Positions 40,905-49,151 of a stretch of DNA of 64,000 bases are shown here, in pieces. The notes beneath the pieces are model-generated. The model was not told the origin of the DNA. It ran no database searches and saw nothing but the letters and a program-made list of their open reading frames with translations. The position numbers were made by a program, and so were the translations under genes. The DNA is from Pseudomonadota bacterium (GTDB taxonomy: Bacteria; Myxococcota; Myxococcia; Myxococcales; Myxococcaceae), in assembly GCA_023423535.1 (NCBI GenBank), contig JAFAFL010000137.1, positions 62,001 through 126,000 on the forward strand. Direction: 5' to 3'. Each line of letters starts with the position of its first letter. Position 1 is the first letter of the stretch.

Positions 40905-41333
40905 ATGCGTGATCCGAAGCGGCTCGAGGTGCTGGTGCGGTGGCGGGAGCGGGGCGAGGACGCGGCACGTCGCGCATTGGCCGAGGAGCAGGCGAGAGAG
41001 CTTCGTGCGCAGGAGAAGCTGCAGGCGGAGCGCGAGCGCCTCCAGCAGGCGAAGCCGTTCTCCTCGTCGGTCGATCACTGGGTCATGGCCGAGTTCGCGC
41101 AGACCTCCCAGCGCCAGCGCGTCGCCCAGGCCGAGCGTGCCCTCTCCGATCAGAAGCAGGTCGTGCAGACCCAGGTCGTCGAGCTCCGCAGCGCTCGCGA
41201 GAAGGCCGAGGTCATGCGCCGCCTCACCGAACGCGCCCGTGAAGAGGTCACGCTGGACCTGCGCCGGAAAGAGATTCGCGAGAGCGATGAGCAGGGCCGC
41301 ATCGGGATGATCCTGAAGCAGCGGGCGGGGTAG
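40905..41333 (+). CDS. fliJ: FliJ-like flagellar export protein (orphan)
   Basis: 142 residues, one long coiled coil: RLEVLVRWRERGEDAARRAL, EQARELRAQEKLQAERERLQ and a basic C-terminus (IGMILKQRAG). Length and the early R-x-R-E block fit FliJ, the stalk-like partner of the FliI ATPase that delivers chaperones to FlhA. It is the only flagellar gene on the plus strand in this part of the window and is not next to fliI, which is not visible. It lies between a broken membrane-protein gene and the restriction system. Sequence divergence of FliJ leaves moderate uncertainty. Confidence 0.75.
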   Translation: MRDPKRLEVLVRWRERGEDAARRALAEEQARELRAQEKLQAERERLQQAKPFSSSVDHWVMAEFAQTSQRQRVAQAERALSDQKQVVQTQVVELRSAREKAEVMRRLTERAREEVTLDLRRKEIRESDEQGRIGMILKQRAG

Positions 41334-41344
41334 GCGGAGCTCGG

Positions 41345-44300
41345 TCAGCCGACGACTTCGAGCAGCTCGGCGACGATGGTGACGTCACCGGCCGCGCGGT
41401 CGATTCGACGCTCCCCGTAGAGCGGACTGTCCGGGACGAGTGAAACCACGCGAGCCGCGCCATGCTCGTCGACCTCCCGAACCCGCAGGCGCTTCAGCGT
41501 GTACGTTCCCCCGTCCGTCACGGACTCATCGGCCCGAAGCTGCACCACCACGCGCCTGCCGTTCAGCGCGACGGGCGATGGCGCCGAACCCGGCGGGAAG
41601 TGACGAAAGAGGCACCAGCTGCCCGAAGGCACCCCCGGCTCCATCGATCTGCCCTCGACTTTCGAGACGTACATCCCCTTGGAAAGCCGGCGCCCTACCT
41701 GGACCCGCATCCAGCCCTGTGCGCGAGGCGCCTGGGGCTCGCTGAAACCTCCACCGAGCGGAACGAGGTCGTAGACCGGAACCGCGGTCCGGAACTGATC
41801 GAACACTGGCACCTCGTCTTCGATGCTCAGGTCTGTGCCCGAGAACAGCGGAAGCGAGGCGGATGCCGCGGGCAGCAGGCCGTGCTCTTCCTGCAACCGA
41901 ATCGCATCGCGCAGGGTCGGCTCGGACAGCGCCTCCAGGTCTGAGACATCACTGCGGCCCGCCGACGCGTTCTCCAGAAGGAAGAGGTACTGCCACGGCT
42001 CGCTGTCGTAGCGAGTGAGGGTTTCGCACAGGGCCAGGGCCTCCATGGCCTTCGCCCTGTCGCGATCGTCGAATCGTCCCTTCGACTCCACGATGAGCTG
42101 GTGCCAGACGCCATCGATCCGCGCGCGCACGAGGAAGTCCGGGTAGTACGGCACACGCAGGTCGCGCCACACGTAGTCGAGGGACCAACCCGGAGCCCGC
42201 CGGTGGTTGTAGACCCAGCCGGTCACCTCCGGCATCCGTTCGAGCAGTCTCGCCACCCGAAGCTCGAGGTCGTTGCCCATCGCCTGTCGCGCGAAGACCG
42301 ACTTCTGCGTGGGCTCCAGCACCCATCTGCGAAGAGCCTGGTAGGGCTCCAGCTCCGCCGCGCTCGCCGTGATGATCCGGGCGCGCGTCACCGGTACCGC
42401 CGTCTTCATCGCCTCTTCGAGGATGGGCAGGAGCGTCTCCCGCACCTTGTTCACCACCTCGCCGCGCGCGAGGTTTCCAACGATGGCGAGGCCCTCGTCC
42501 GCATTCGGCACCGAGTCCAGCCTGATCGGGCGGCCCGGCGGCAGGGCGAAGGTCCGGCGTTCGAGGAACTCGCGCACCAGGCCCTTCAGCGCTGGGCGGT
42601 GGCTGTAGCCAGCCTTCAATCGATTGAGCAGCGGGTTCACGTAGAGATTGACCAGCACGCCCTCCACGTCGCGATACCCGGGCTCCGCGGAGATCGTGAA
42701 GTCGAGGCCCTCGTTCGTGACGGTCTGCTCGAGCGCTTCCCGGAGCGTCGTCTTCACCTCGAGCGGGCCAGGTGCGTCCTTCCACGCGAACCTGGGCACG
42801 AGCGGAGGGAGCGCCTCGATCGGCAGGTCGCGGCGCCAATCCGGCTGCTCTTCGTAGAGCCCATCGAACCGCACCAGTCGAACGTCGCGTTCCGCTCGCG
42901 CCCCGTCATCCTCGACCGGAACGATGGGGACGTACTCGGGCTCGTGCGTGATCTCGTCCGACGCCTTCTCTTCGACGAGGTCCTGGATCTGATCGAGGAT
43001 CCTCTCGAAGGAGGGATGCTCCACCACGTAGAGCTCCTCGTCCTTCGCAAGCACCGAGCCGTCCTCGTTGATCTGCGGCGGGTGCATCTTTCGCAGTCCG
43101 CGCCCGAGAACCTGCTCGGTGAGCGTGCGCGACCCGCAGCTGCGCATGGGCACGATGACCTTCACGTTCCGGACGTCCCATCCCTCCTTGAGCATGAGGA
43201 CGCTCACCACGACGTTGAAGGGGTTCGGAATCGAGATGGGCCGTCCGTGCGCGTCCCGCTCCTCACCGGGAACGTGGTCCCGGTCGATGAAGTTCACGAG
43301 CCGGCGGATCTTCTCCCACTCCTTCTCGTTGGTCGTCTCCTTCTCCCCCACGTGAACCTGGGCGACCGTCGAGACGGGCTTTCCGTCGGCGTCCTGCTCG
43401 ACGAAGAGCGTCTCGCCACTCTCGGGATCCTCCCAGCCCTTCACCGGCCGGTGCGAGAGGTCCTCGCTCGTCGCTTCTCCCCAGGTGAGGAAGTTCGCGA
43501 TCTCCTTTGCGTGCGTCTGGTCCTCGCAGAGCAGCAGGATGATCGGCTTCGCCGCGCTCCCTTCTTCCCGGAGCTGCTCGCGGACCTTTTTCCATCGCTC
43601 GATGCCGGTCCGAACGAGCACCTCGTACTTCGCCCATGCATTCTGCCCGGCGGCGTTCACCGGGGACTCCGCACGGCCTTCTCTGCGTGCGTCGATCTTC
43701 TCCAACACGGCCTTCTTGATGATCCCGTCCGTCCGGGCCTCCGCGAGCCCGTACTGAACCGCGGTGTGCCGGAAGAGCGTCTTCGTCGCCGCCTCGATCC
43801 CGGCCTCCTCGAACAGGGTCGCGGACAGATCGACCTGAAGCCCCAGCCTCCCGGAAGCATCGCGCGAGCCGTTGAGCAGTCGCAGCGACCGGATCCAGGC
43901 CTTGTCGAAGTTGGACCTCTCGGGCTGCGTCCTCGCCTTGCGCTCGAAGCTCTGGTGCTGAGGCTCGTCCCCCACACGGTGCGCCTCGTCGTTGATGACG
44001 AGCAGACCCCGCGAGTGCACGAACCGCTGGAGCAGAGGCGTCCTCGTGTCCTCGAGCTTCTTCGGCTCCTGCGTCCGGAAGAGCAGCGCGAGCTGCTGTT
44101 CCTCGCGCGTGCGCTCGAGCTCCTCTTCGACGTCGTCACCTTCGTTCAGGAGCTGGTGGTAGTTCGTGACCACGAGCACTCCCTCCGCCGGGTCGAGTTC
44201 GAGCGGGCAGTCGTCGGGTCCGTACACGCGGACATTCCAGAGGTCGCGCAGTCCGGGCGGCAGCACGGGATCGGCGAGGAACACCGGCGCGGAGCCGTCG

Positions 44301-45250
44301 TCCGGGCGGAAGTCGAGCAGGAGCCGATCCTTCACGAACAGGCCCGGCGCCACGATGAGGGAGTGCCGCCCGAGCCCGAGATACGCGTCACCGTGCAGAA
44401 GCGCGTTGAAGTACGACCACGCGACCAGAAGGCTCATCACCTTCGTCTTGCCGGAGCCCGTCGCCAGCTCCGCACCGAGTTTGTGCCAGGGGTCCCGCTG
44501 CCGGCCGGGCGGCTCGAACCCCGTCAAGCGGTAGAGATCCTCCGTGCGCCGCAGGCCGCAGACCTCGTGGAGATAGATGAACGTCTCCACGGTGCGCCGC
44601 TGGTGCGGCCAGTATTTGAAGGCCGCACCTGATCGAAGCGTGTGGGCGTCGTGCCGGAACCAGTGCTGCAGCAGCGTCCGCGTCGTCTGCGAGATGGGCC
44701 GCTCGAACGGCTCGGTCGGCTCGTACGCTGCCGGCTCCTCCGGATAGGGCTCGCGGGCCGAGGCCAGTGCGAACCCACGCCAGCGATCGACGCGCTCGCG
44801 CAGCGACTGGACGACCCTCTCCTGCGAGCCCACGACCAGTGCCGACTGCGGCGGGAGAGGCGCCTCGAGCTGGGGTGGTGCGAGGTCCCGTTCAGGGAAC
44901 CTCTCCCGAAGCCCGCTCATCCAGCTCTTCGAGCCCCAGGAACCGGCGAGGAGCGCCGCCGTCGAAGCGCCCTCGCCGAGCTGCTCCGACCAGAGGTTGC
45001 CGAGGGCATCGACCCCCAGCGACGCGAGCTCGTGGTCCTTCGCCTCGGCAAACGCCTGATGCAGCTCTGCCCTGAACCGGAAGCGGTGGCCGCTCTCGAC
45101 AGTGACGAGGAACTCCCTCGTCGCGGGCAGGAAGGCGACGGACTTCGCCACCGACTTCGGGTCCCTGTTCGCGGCCTGGCGCTCCGCGTCGCGCACCATG
45201 CGGTCCAGCGCCTCGTCCGACAGCCTGAACTTCGGATCCGCCTCAGCCAT
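41345..45250 (-). CDS. Type III restriction (Res) helicase-nuclease with C-terminal S24 domain
   Basis: 1301 residues. Helicase motor: Walker A TGSGKT (264-269), DEAH box (421-424), QVLGRGLRKMH (motif VI). Then a PD-(D/E)XK nuclease with Asp1038 (YPDF) and Glu1055-x-Lys1057 (VESKG). Residues ~1160-1301 form an S24/LexA-like serine-lysine peptidase domain: VEGRSMEPGVPSGSWCLF with Ser1202, and GTYTLKRL with Lys1253. The first parts match type III Res; the S24 fusion is not part of standard Res. It works with the Mod methylase two genes upstream. The start at 45250 is chosen because GGAGG lies 9 bases before it; 45268 is an alternative. Overlaps the DUF4160 gene by 8 bases. Confidence 0.9.
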   Translation of the reverse strand: MAEADPKFRLSDEALDRMVRDAERQAANRDPKSVAKSVAFLPATREFLVTVESGHRFRFRAELHQAFAEAKDHELASLGVDALGNLWSEQLGEGASTAALLAGSWGSKSWMSGLRERFPERDLAPPQLEAPLPPQSALVVGSQERVVQSLRERVDRWRGFALASAREPYPEEPAAYEPTEPFERPISQTTRTLLQHWFRHDAHTLRSGAAFKYWPHQRRTVETFIYLHEVCGLRRTEDLYRLTGFEPPGRQRDPWHKLGAELATGSGKTKVMSLLVAWSYFNALLHGDAYLGLGRHSLIVAPGLFVKDRLLLDFRPDDGSAPVFLADPVLPPGLRDLWNVRVYGPDDCPLELDPAEGVLVVTNYHQLLNEGDDVEEELERTREEQQLALLFRTQEPKKLEDTRTPLLQRFVHSRGLLVINDEAHRVGDEPQHQSFERKARTQPERSNFDKAWIRSLRLLNGSRDASGRLGLQVDLSATLFEEAGIEAATKTLFRHTAVQYGLAEARTDGIIKKAVLEKIDARREGRAESPVNAAGQNAWAKYEVLVRTGIERWKKVREQLREEGSAAKPIILLLCEDQTHAKEIANFLTWGEATSEDLSHRPVKGWEDPESGETLFVEQDADGKPVSTVAQVHVGEKETTNEKEWEKIRRLVNFIDRDHVPGEERDAHGRPISIPNPFNVVVSVLMLKEGWDVRNVKVIVPMRSCGSRTLTEQVLGRGLRKMHPPQINEDGSVLAKDEELYVVEHPSFERILDQIQDLVEEKASDEITHEPEYVPIVPVEDDGARAERDVRLVRFDGLYEEQPDWRRDLPIEALPPLVPRFAWKDAPGPLEVKTTLREALEQTVTNEGLDFTISAEPGYRDVEGVLVNLYVNPLLNRLKAGYSHRPALKGLVREFLERRTFALPPGRPIRLDSVPNADEGLAIVGNLARGEVVNKVRETLLPILEEAMKTAVPVTRARIITASAAELEPYQALRRWVLEPTQKSVFARQAMGNDLELRVARLLERMPEVTGWVYNHRRAPGWSLDYVWRDLRVPYYPDFLVRARIDGVWHQLIVESKGRFDDRDRAKAMEALALCETLTRYDSEPWQYLFLLENASAGRSDVSDLEALSEPTLRDAIRLQEEHGLLPAASASLPLFSGTDLSIEDEVPVFDQFRTAVPVYDLVPLGGGFSEPQAPRAQGWMRVQVGRRLSKGMYVSKVEGRSMEPGVPSGSWCLFRHFPPGSAPSPVALNGRRVVVQLRADESVTDGGTYTLKRLRVREVDEHGAARVVSLVPDSPLYGERRIDRAAGDVTIVAELLEVVG

Positions 45251-45485
45251 TGTGCTGCCTCCATGCACCGAGAAGTTGCGGCCGGTGATCCTCGACGAGC
45301 TCGATCGCTCGCCTGAGCTCGTGCCGCTTCAACCCGTGTTCCTGCCTCAGCACTGCCTCGCCACGTCCATTTCCGATGGTGACGATCGCCTCGCCGCCTC
45401 CTCGCCGGACGTGCACATGAGGAGGCTCGTGATCGCCCAGGTAGATGACGAAGTCGTAGCCTTCGAGCGACAGCACCTTCGGCAT
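45243..45485 (-). CDS. DUF4160-domain protein between Mod and Res
   Basis: 80 residues, full DUF4160 length. N-terminus PKVLSLEGYDFVIYLGDHEP then PHVHVRRGGGEAIVTIGNG, the family signature, and a C-terminal helix RAIELVEDHRPQLLGAWRQH. DUF4160 function is not established; it often sits next to a DUF2442 protein and has been discussed as toxin-antitoxin-like. No DUF2442 partner is present here. The ATG overlaps the mod stop (ATGA) and the stop overlaps the res start, so all three are made from one transcript. Size, coupling and family pattern leave little doubt it is a real gene. Confidence 0.85.
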   Translation of the reverse strand: MPKVLSLEGYDFVIYLGDHEPPHVHVRRGGGEAIVTIGNGRGEAVLRQEHGLKRHELRRAIELVEDHRPQLLGAWRQHNG

Positions 45486-48001
45486 CAGCCCACCCGGACT
45501 TCCACCGTGGCGATGCCGTCGTTCCCGAACACGTCGGTCACCCGGACCGCGATCTGGTAGGTGCCCGGCTGCTCGTAGATGACCTCCGTCTCGAAGGTCA
45601 TCTCCTCGATCTCGCGCCCCCGGCGGCGCCGGAAGTCCTGCCACTCGGTCTCGAAGATGGGCTTGCCGTCCTCGTCGAGCCGGCTCTGGTAGTCCCAATC
45701 GACGGCCCAGAAATCGACGAACTTCTTCCACGAGTCCGCCTTGTCGAGCCACGCCTGCAGCACCTTCTCACGTGCCTCCCACTTCTCCCGCAGCGCCTGC
45801 TGCTTCTTCTTCGCGGCCGCCGTCTTCGCCTCGCTGAACTTGCCGAGGATCGGCTCCCGCTGGCTGGCGAGGAACGACTCCACGTCCACCTCGCAGCGCT
45901 CGAGCGTCAAGCCGACCTTGAGCCCCTCGACGCGCGGCTTGCCCAGCACGATGGAGAGCGGCGCGTAGAAGGCGGGGATCGCCGTCGTCTCCACCACGTC
46001 GCCGCCACCGCGCCGCAGCTCGATGCGCCGTCGAACTTCGTCGATGGCGCTCTTCGGGATGATCCGGACCTGAACGTCCACGCGCAGGTCCTTCCAGATC
46101 GCCTCGCGCTCGCTCGGCGAGAGCGTGTCGAAGTCCGCCGAGAGGATGTCCACCGACTTGATCTCCGTCTTCGCCGCGGCGCGCGCGATCGCGTGGACCT
46201 GGTAGGGCGTGATCGGCGAGTCCAGCGGCCCCACGTGCACCCAGCGCTTGCCCTTCAGCCCGTGGAGAAGGTCGTGCGTCTCCGACGGCCTGCCACCGAA
46301 GACCTCCACCATGGCGTCCCGGTATTCGCTGCGGTGCTTCTGGAAGCCCTGCCAGCTCTCCGCGCGCTGATACACGCCCATGTTCTCGAGCGTGAAGGCC
46401 TGCACCTGGAAGGGCCCCGGACTGGGCTGCCGCTTCTCCTTGCGCTCGATGTTCCCGCAGTCCTTGCACTCCGGGTACTCGTACTTCGCCTTCTCCGGCG
46501 GGCGAGGCTTGCCGTGCAGCTGGATGAGCCGCTTGCGCGCGAGATGGATGCCGAACTTCCCGTTGTCGATGCCGATCCACCGGCGACCGAGGCGCTCCGC
46601 GGCCTCAGCGGTGGTGCCGGATCCGACGAAGCAGTCGAGGACCAGTCCTCCCGGTGGACACGACGCGGAGATGATCCGTTCGATCAGCGCGACCGGCTTC
46701 TGCGTCGGATAGCCCAGGCGCTCAGCCGCTTGCGAGTTCACGGGCGGGATGTCCGACCAGAGGTTGGAGAGCGGATTCCCTTCCGCCTCGTCCAGGTGCA
46801 ATTTGAGCCGGGGCATCTTGCCGGGCTCAAAGTGGACGCGGCCCAACTGGTGCAGCCGATCCATGTTCTCGCGGGTGTATGCCCAGCAGCGGGAGGCTTT
46901 GGGCCGCATCCCATTCCACTCGTAAATCTGTGACTGAGATGCACGCGCCATCGCTGCGGTCAGGTCGCGGAGGGCAAACCGCTTCCCGTTCTCGGGATCG
47001 ACGTTTGAGTAGTGGGACCTCACAAGCTCAGCCGAAAGCGGGTCGAACAACTGAAGCCTGTAGCTGCGGTCACTCAGGCCGTACGCGAGGATCGTGTCCG
47101 TTATCCGCGCCAAAGACGTGGAAGCATTCGCGTGAGCTGACGCCCTCTTCCACACCACCTCCGCCTGGAAGTTCTCGTACCCGAACACCTCATCCATCAG
47201 CACCTTCACGTAGTGCACCGCGTGCCAGTCGAGGTGCACGTAGATGCTGCCGGTGGGGGCGAGGAGGTCCTTGAGAAGGACGAGGCGGCTGCGGAGCATG
47301 GTGAGGAACGAGTCCAGTCCCTGCCGCCAGGTGTCCTTGTACGCGAGGATCTCGACGAGGCTCGGCTCCTTCTTCACCGCGACGCCTTCGTCTCCATCGA
47401 TCTCGATGTCGATCGCGTTGTCGGCGTTGAAGTCGCTGTTCACCATGAACGGCGGGTCGATGTAGACGAGGTCCACCTTTCCCCGGTACCGCCAGTCGCC
47501 GCCCTCGTCCCTCTCGTCGAGCAGCGTCTGCAGCGCGACGAGGTTGTCGTTGGTCCAGATGAGCCTGTTCTGCGGAGGAGGGAGCTCCGCTCGCGGTGCC
47601 GCACGGCGCACGTCCATCGTCCGCTGCTCTCCGCGGTCCTGCGCGAGCCCCGGACGGACGATCTCGACGACCTGGGTCGGGACGGTGGGAGCCGCCTCGT
47701 GGCGGTCCATTCCCTGCCACGCCAGCCGCGGCTTCCTCCTCTGAACCTCGAGCGACACCGTGAGGTCCGGCGGCGCCTTTGCCGCTTCGGGGCTCGGCTC
47801 AGCGTCCGGCTCCCGGCCGTAACGCGCGGTGCCGGGCAACTCGGCCTGCTGGACGCCTCCATCCTTCGGACGACGAGTGGCCATGGACTGCTGCTTGCCA
47901 GCCGGCGCCTTCCGACTGCCCGTCGTCACCTTCGGCTTCTTCGCCTTCGGCGCGCTCTTCTCCGTTGCCTTCGCAGACCTGCTCGACTTCTTCGCGGCCA
48001 C
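45485..48001 (-). CDS. Type III-like DNA methyltransferase (Mod), beta-class N6-adenine type
   Basis: 838 residues. Catalytic motif IV is DPPF (182-185) ahead of SAM-binding FVGSGTT (458-464) with YPTQKPVALI before it, the order of beta-class N6-adenine/N4-cytosine methylases; DPPF is common in type III Mod. Residues 1-50 are Lys/Ala/Ser-rich like histone H1 and probably bind DNA. A CKDC pair near residue 508 may hold zinc. The C-terminus is a small beta domain (EQPGTYQIAVRVTDVFGND). Start GTG 48001 follows GAGGAGGG. Methylates host DNA against the Res partner; recognition sequence unknown. Insert region ~290-400 is the likely target-recognition part. Confidence 0.9.
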   Translation of the reverse strand: MAAKKSSRSAKATEKSAPKAKKPKVTTGSRKAPAGKQQSMATRRPKDGGVQQAELPGTARYGREPDAEPSPEAAKAPPDLTVSLEVQRRKPRLAWQGMDRHEAAPTVPTQVVEIVRPGLAQDRGEQRTMDVRRAAPRAELPPPQNRLIWTNDNLVALQTLLDERDEGGDWRYRGKVDLVYIDPPFMVNSDFNADNAIDIEIDGDEGVAVKKEPSLVEILAYKDTWRQGLDSFLTMLRSRLVLLKDLLAPTGSIYVHLDWHAVHYVKVLMDEVFGYENFQAEVVWKRASAHANASTSLARITDTILAYGLSDRSYRLQLFDPLSAELVRSHYSNVDPENGKRFALRDLTAAMARASQSQIYEWNGMRPKASRCWAYTRENMDRLHQLGRVHFEPGKMPRLKLHLDEAEGNPLSNLWSDIPPVNSQAAERLGYPTQKPVALIERIISASCPPGGLVLDCFVGSGTTAEAAERLGRRWIGIDNGKFGIHLARKRLIQLHGKPRPPEKAKYEYPECKDCGNIERKEKRQPSPGPFQVQAFTLENMGVYQRAESWQGFQKHRSEYRDAMVEVFGGRPSETHDLLHGLKGKRWVHVGPLDSPITPYQVHAIARAAAKTEIKSVDILSADFDTLSPSEREAIWKDLRVDVQVRIIPKSAIDEVRRRIELRRGGGDVVETTAIPAFYAPLSIVLGKPRVEGLKVGLTLERCEVDVESFLASQREPILGKFSEAKTAAAKKKQQALREKWEAREKVLQAWLDKADSWKKFVDFWAVDWDYQSRLDEDGKPIFETEWQDFRRRRGREIEEMTFETEVIYEQPGTYQIAVRVTDVFGNDGIATVEVRVG

Positions 48002-48118
48002 TTGCCCTCCTCGCGATGCATGGCGGCGGGACCTTCTACACCCTCGCGAGCACGCTGAACCGCTCTCGATTCACCGGCGTCTCACCTCCCACGGACGGCG
48101 CGCCTCCCGGCGCGTTCC

Positions 48119-48147
48119 TTGACTTCAATGAATGCCGGACTTGAACT
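48119..48147 (+). promoter_or_regulatory. Possible sigma-70-type promoter of the hypothetical gene
   Basis: TTGACT, 17 bases, TGAACT, about 35 bases before the ATG at 48183 in the 181-base divergent region with mod. The -35 is good and the -10 weak. Confidence 0.3.
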
Positions 48148-48182
48148 CGTGGCCGAACCCGAAGTCACAGGGAGGTACGAGC

Positions 48183-48842
48183 ATGCCGAACGACGTGCGC
48201 TGGACCATCGAGGACACGGTCTTCATCTCCAACTCGTGGCAGTCGATGGGGAAGGCGATCGCGAACAAGATCGAGCCGAGGCTCGGCGCGAACTTCTTCA
48301 CCACACTGGCGGATGCGACGACGCAGCTCGCGGATGGAGTGTCGGGTAAGGCGACCGCGACGGGCATCCAGAAGAGCTCCACGCAGGAACTGGAGAAGGT
48401 GATGGAGCGCACCGCCGACATGGTCTCGCTCATGCGCGCTGCCTTCCGGCGCCTGTTCCCGAAGGAGAAGGGACTGCACGCGGCCGTGGGCGTCGGCAAC
48501 AAGAAACCCCTCAAGGGCCTGCCCAACCTCATCGAGGCGGCGGACCAGATGCTCGAAGGGCTGCAGCGCTATCCGGCCTTCGCCAACACCGCCAATGTGC
48601 TGCCGGAGGACGTGGATCAGCTCAAGGCACTGCGCGCGCAGCTTCGCGCCGCGGACGGTGAACAGGAGGCGGCAAAGGGGGCGCGGAAGCAGACCACCGC
48701 TCGCGTGAAGTCGCTCCACCGCGACGTCATCAATCAGCTCGATCAGCTCTATGCGGCGGTGATGATCACCCACGTCGCGGAGAAAGCCGTCGTCGACCAG
48801 TGGCGCAAGGTGATCCCCACGCGCAGGAAGAAGAAGACGTAG
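48183..48842 (+). CDS. Hypothetical helical protein beside the restriction system
   Basis: 219 residues, no signal or membrane segment, and I recognise no family. Helical, with a DVRWTIEDTVFISNSWQSMG start, a Gly/Lys patch (VGVGNKKPLKGLPNLIEAAD), and a basic tail IPTRRKKKT. A very good ribosome site (GGGAGG, 8 bases before the ATG at 48183) supports this start over 48132. It is divergent from mod and lies on the accessory segment, so it may be cargo, an accessory defence gene or unrelated. There is no basis for a function. Confidence 0.7.
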   Translation: MPNDVRWTIEDTVFISNSWQSMGKAIANKIEPRLGANFFTTLADATTQLADGVSGKATATGIQKSSTQELEKVMERTADMVSLMRAAFRRLFPKEKGLHAAVGVGNKKPLKGLPNLIEAADQMLEGLQRYPAFANTANVLPEDVDQLKALRAQLRAADGEQEAAKGARKQTTARVKSLHRDVINQLDQLYAAVMITHVAEKAVVDQWRKVIPTRRKKKT

Positions 48843-49151
48843 CCCTCCGCCCAGGTGCCGGCGGCCGGCAGTCGCACCAGACCGCACGGCCAGGCAGGGA
48901 GGACGCGCGACCGGGCAGTCAAAGCGATCGCGCGAGCACTCAGGACGCGCACTCGAACGGCCAGAGTGCGCACCCGAACGGGCAGGGCGATCACCCGAGC
49001 AGGCAGAAGGCGCACCCGAACGGACAGGGCGTTCACCCGAGCAGGCAGAAGGCGCACCCGTATGGGCAGAACGCCCACCCGAGCGGCCAGAACGCACGCT
49101 CGAAGTGGCAGAACGTCCGGCGGACAAGGCAGAGCGCCCGTCGGGTTCGTC
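48843..49151. other. 309-base gene-free region filled by a tandem repeat
   Basis: Between the hypothetical gene and fliA (convergent stops). Most of it is the 21-bp repeat described separately. I see no RNA gene or good terminator. Open frames crossing it on both strands arise from the repeat's 7-codon period. Confidence 0.6.
48887..49138. repeat. 21-bp tandem repeat, about 12 units
   Basis: Units of CACCCGAACGGGCAGGGCG-like and CACCCGAGCAGGCAGAAGG-like sequence recur every 21 bases without a slip: unit starts at 48950, 48971, 48992, 49013, 49034, 49055, 49076, 49097 and 49118, with decayed units back to about 48887. Two subtypes partly alternate in the middle (a 42-bp higher-order period); the ends are more degenerate. 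No spacers, so not CRISPR. It ends 13 bases before the fliA stop codon. Confidence 0.85.

Noticed and set aside
42101..44632. 843-codon frame opposite the Res gene
   Set aside because: No motif; lies fully inside the recognised helicase-nuclease on the other strand.
45485..45752. Longer DUF4160 protein starting at 45752
   Set aside because: The extra residues are antisense-like sequence inside mod; the family N-terminus MPKVL begins exactly at 45485.
48887..49138. CRISPR array
   Set aside because: Repeats are contiguous 21-bp units with no unique spacers and no cas genes nearby.
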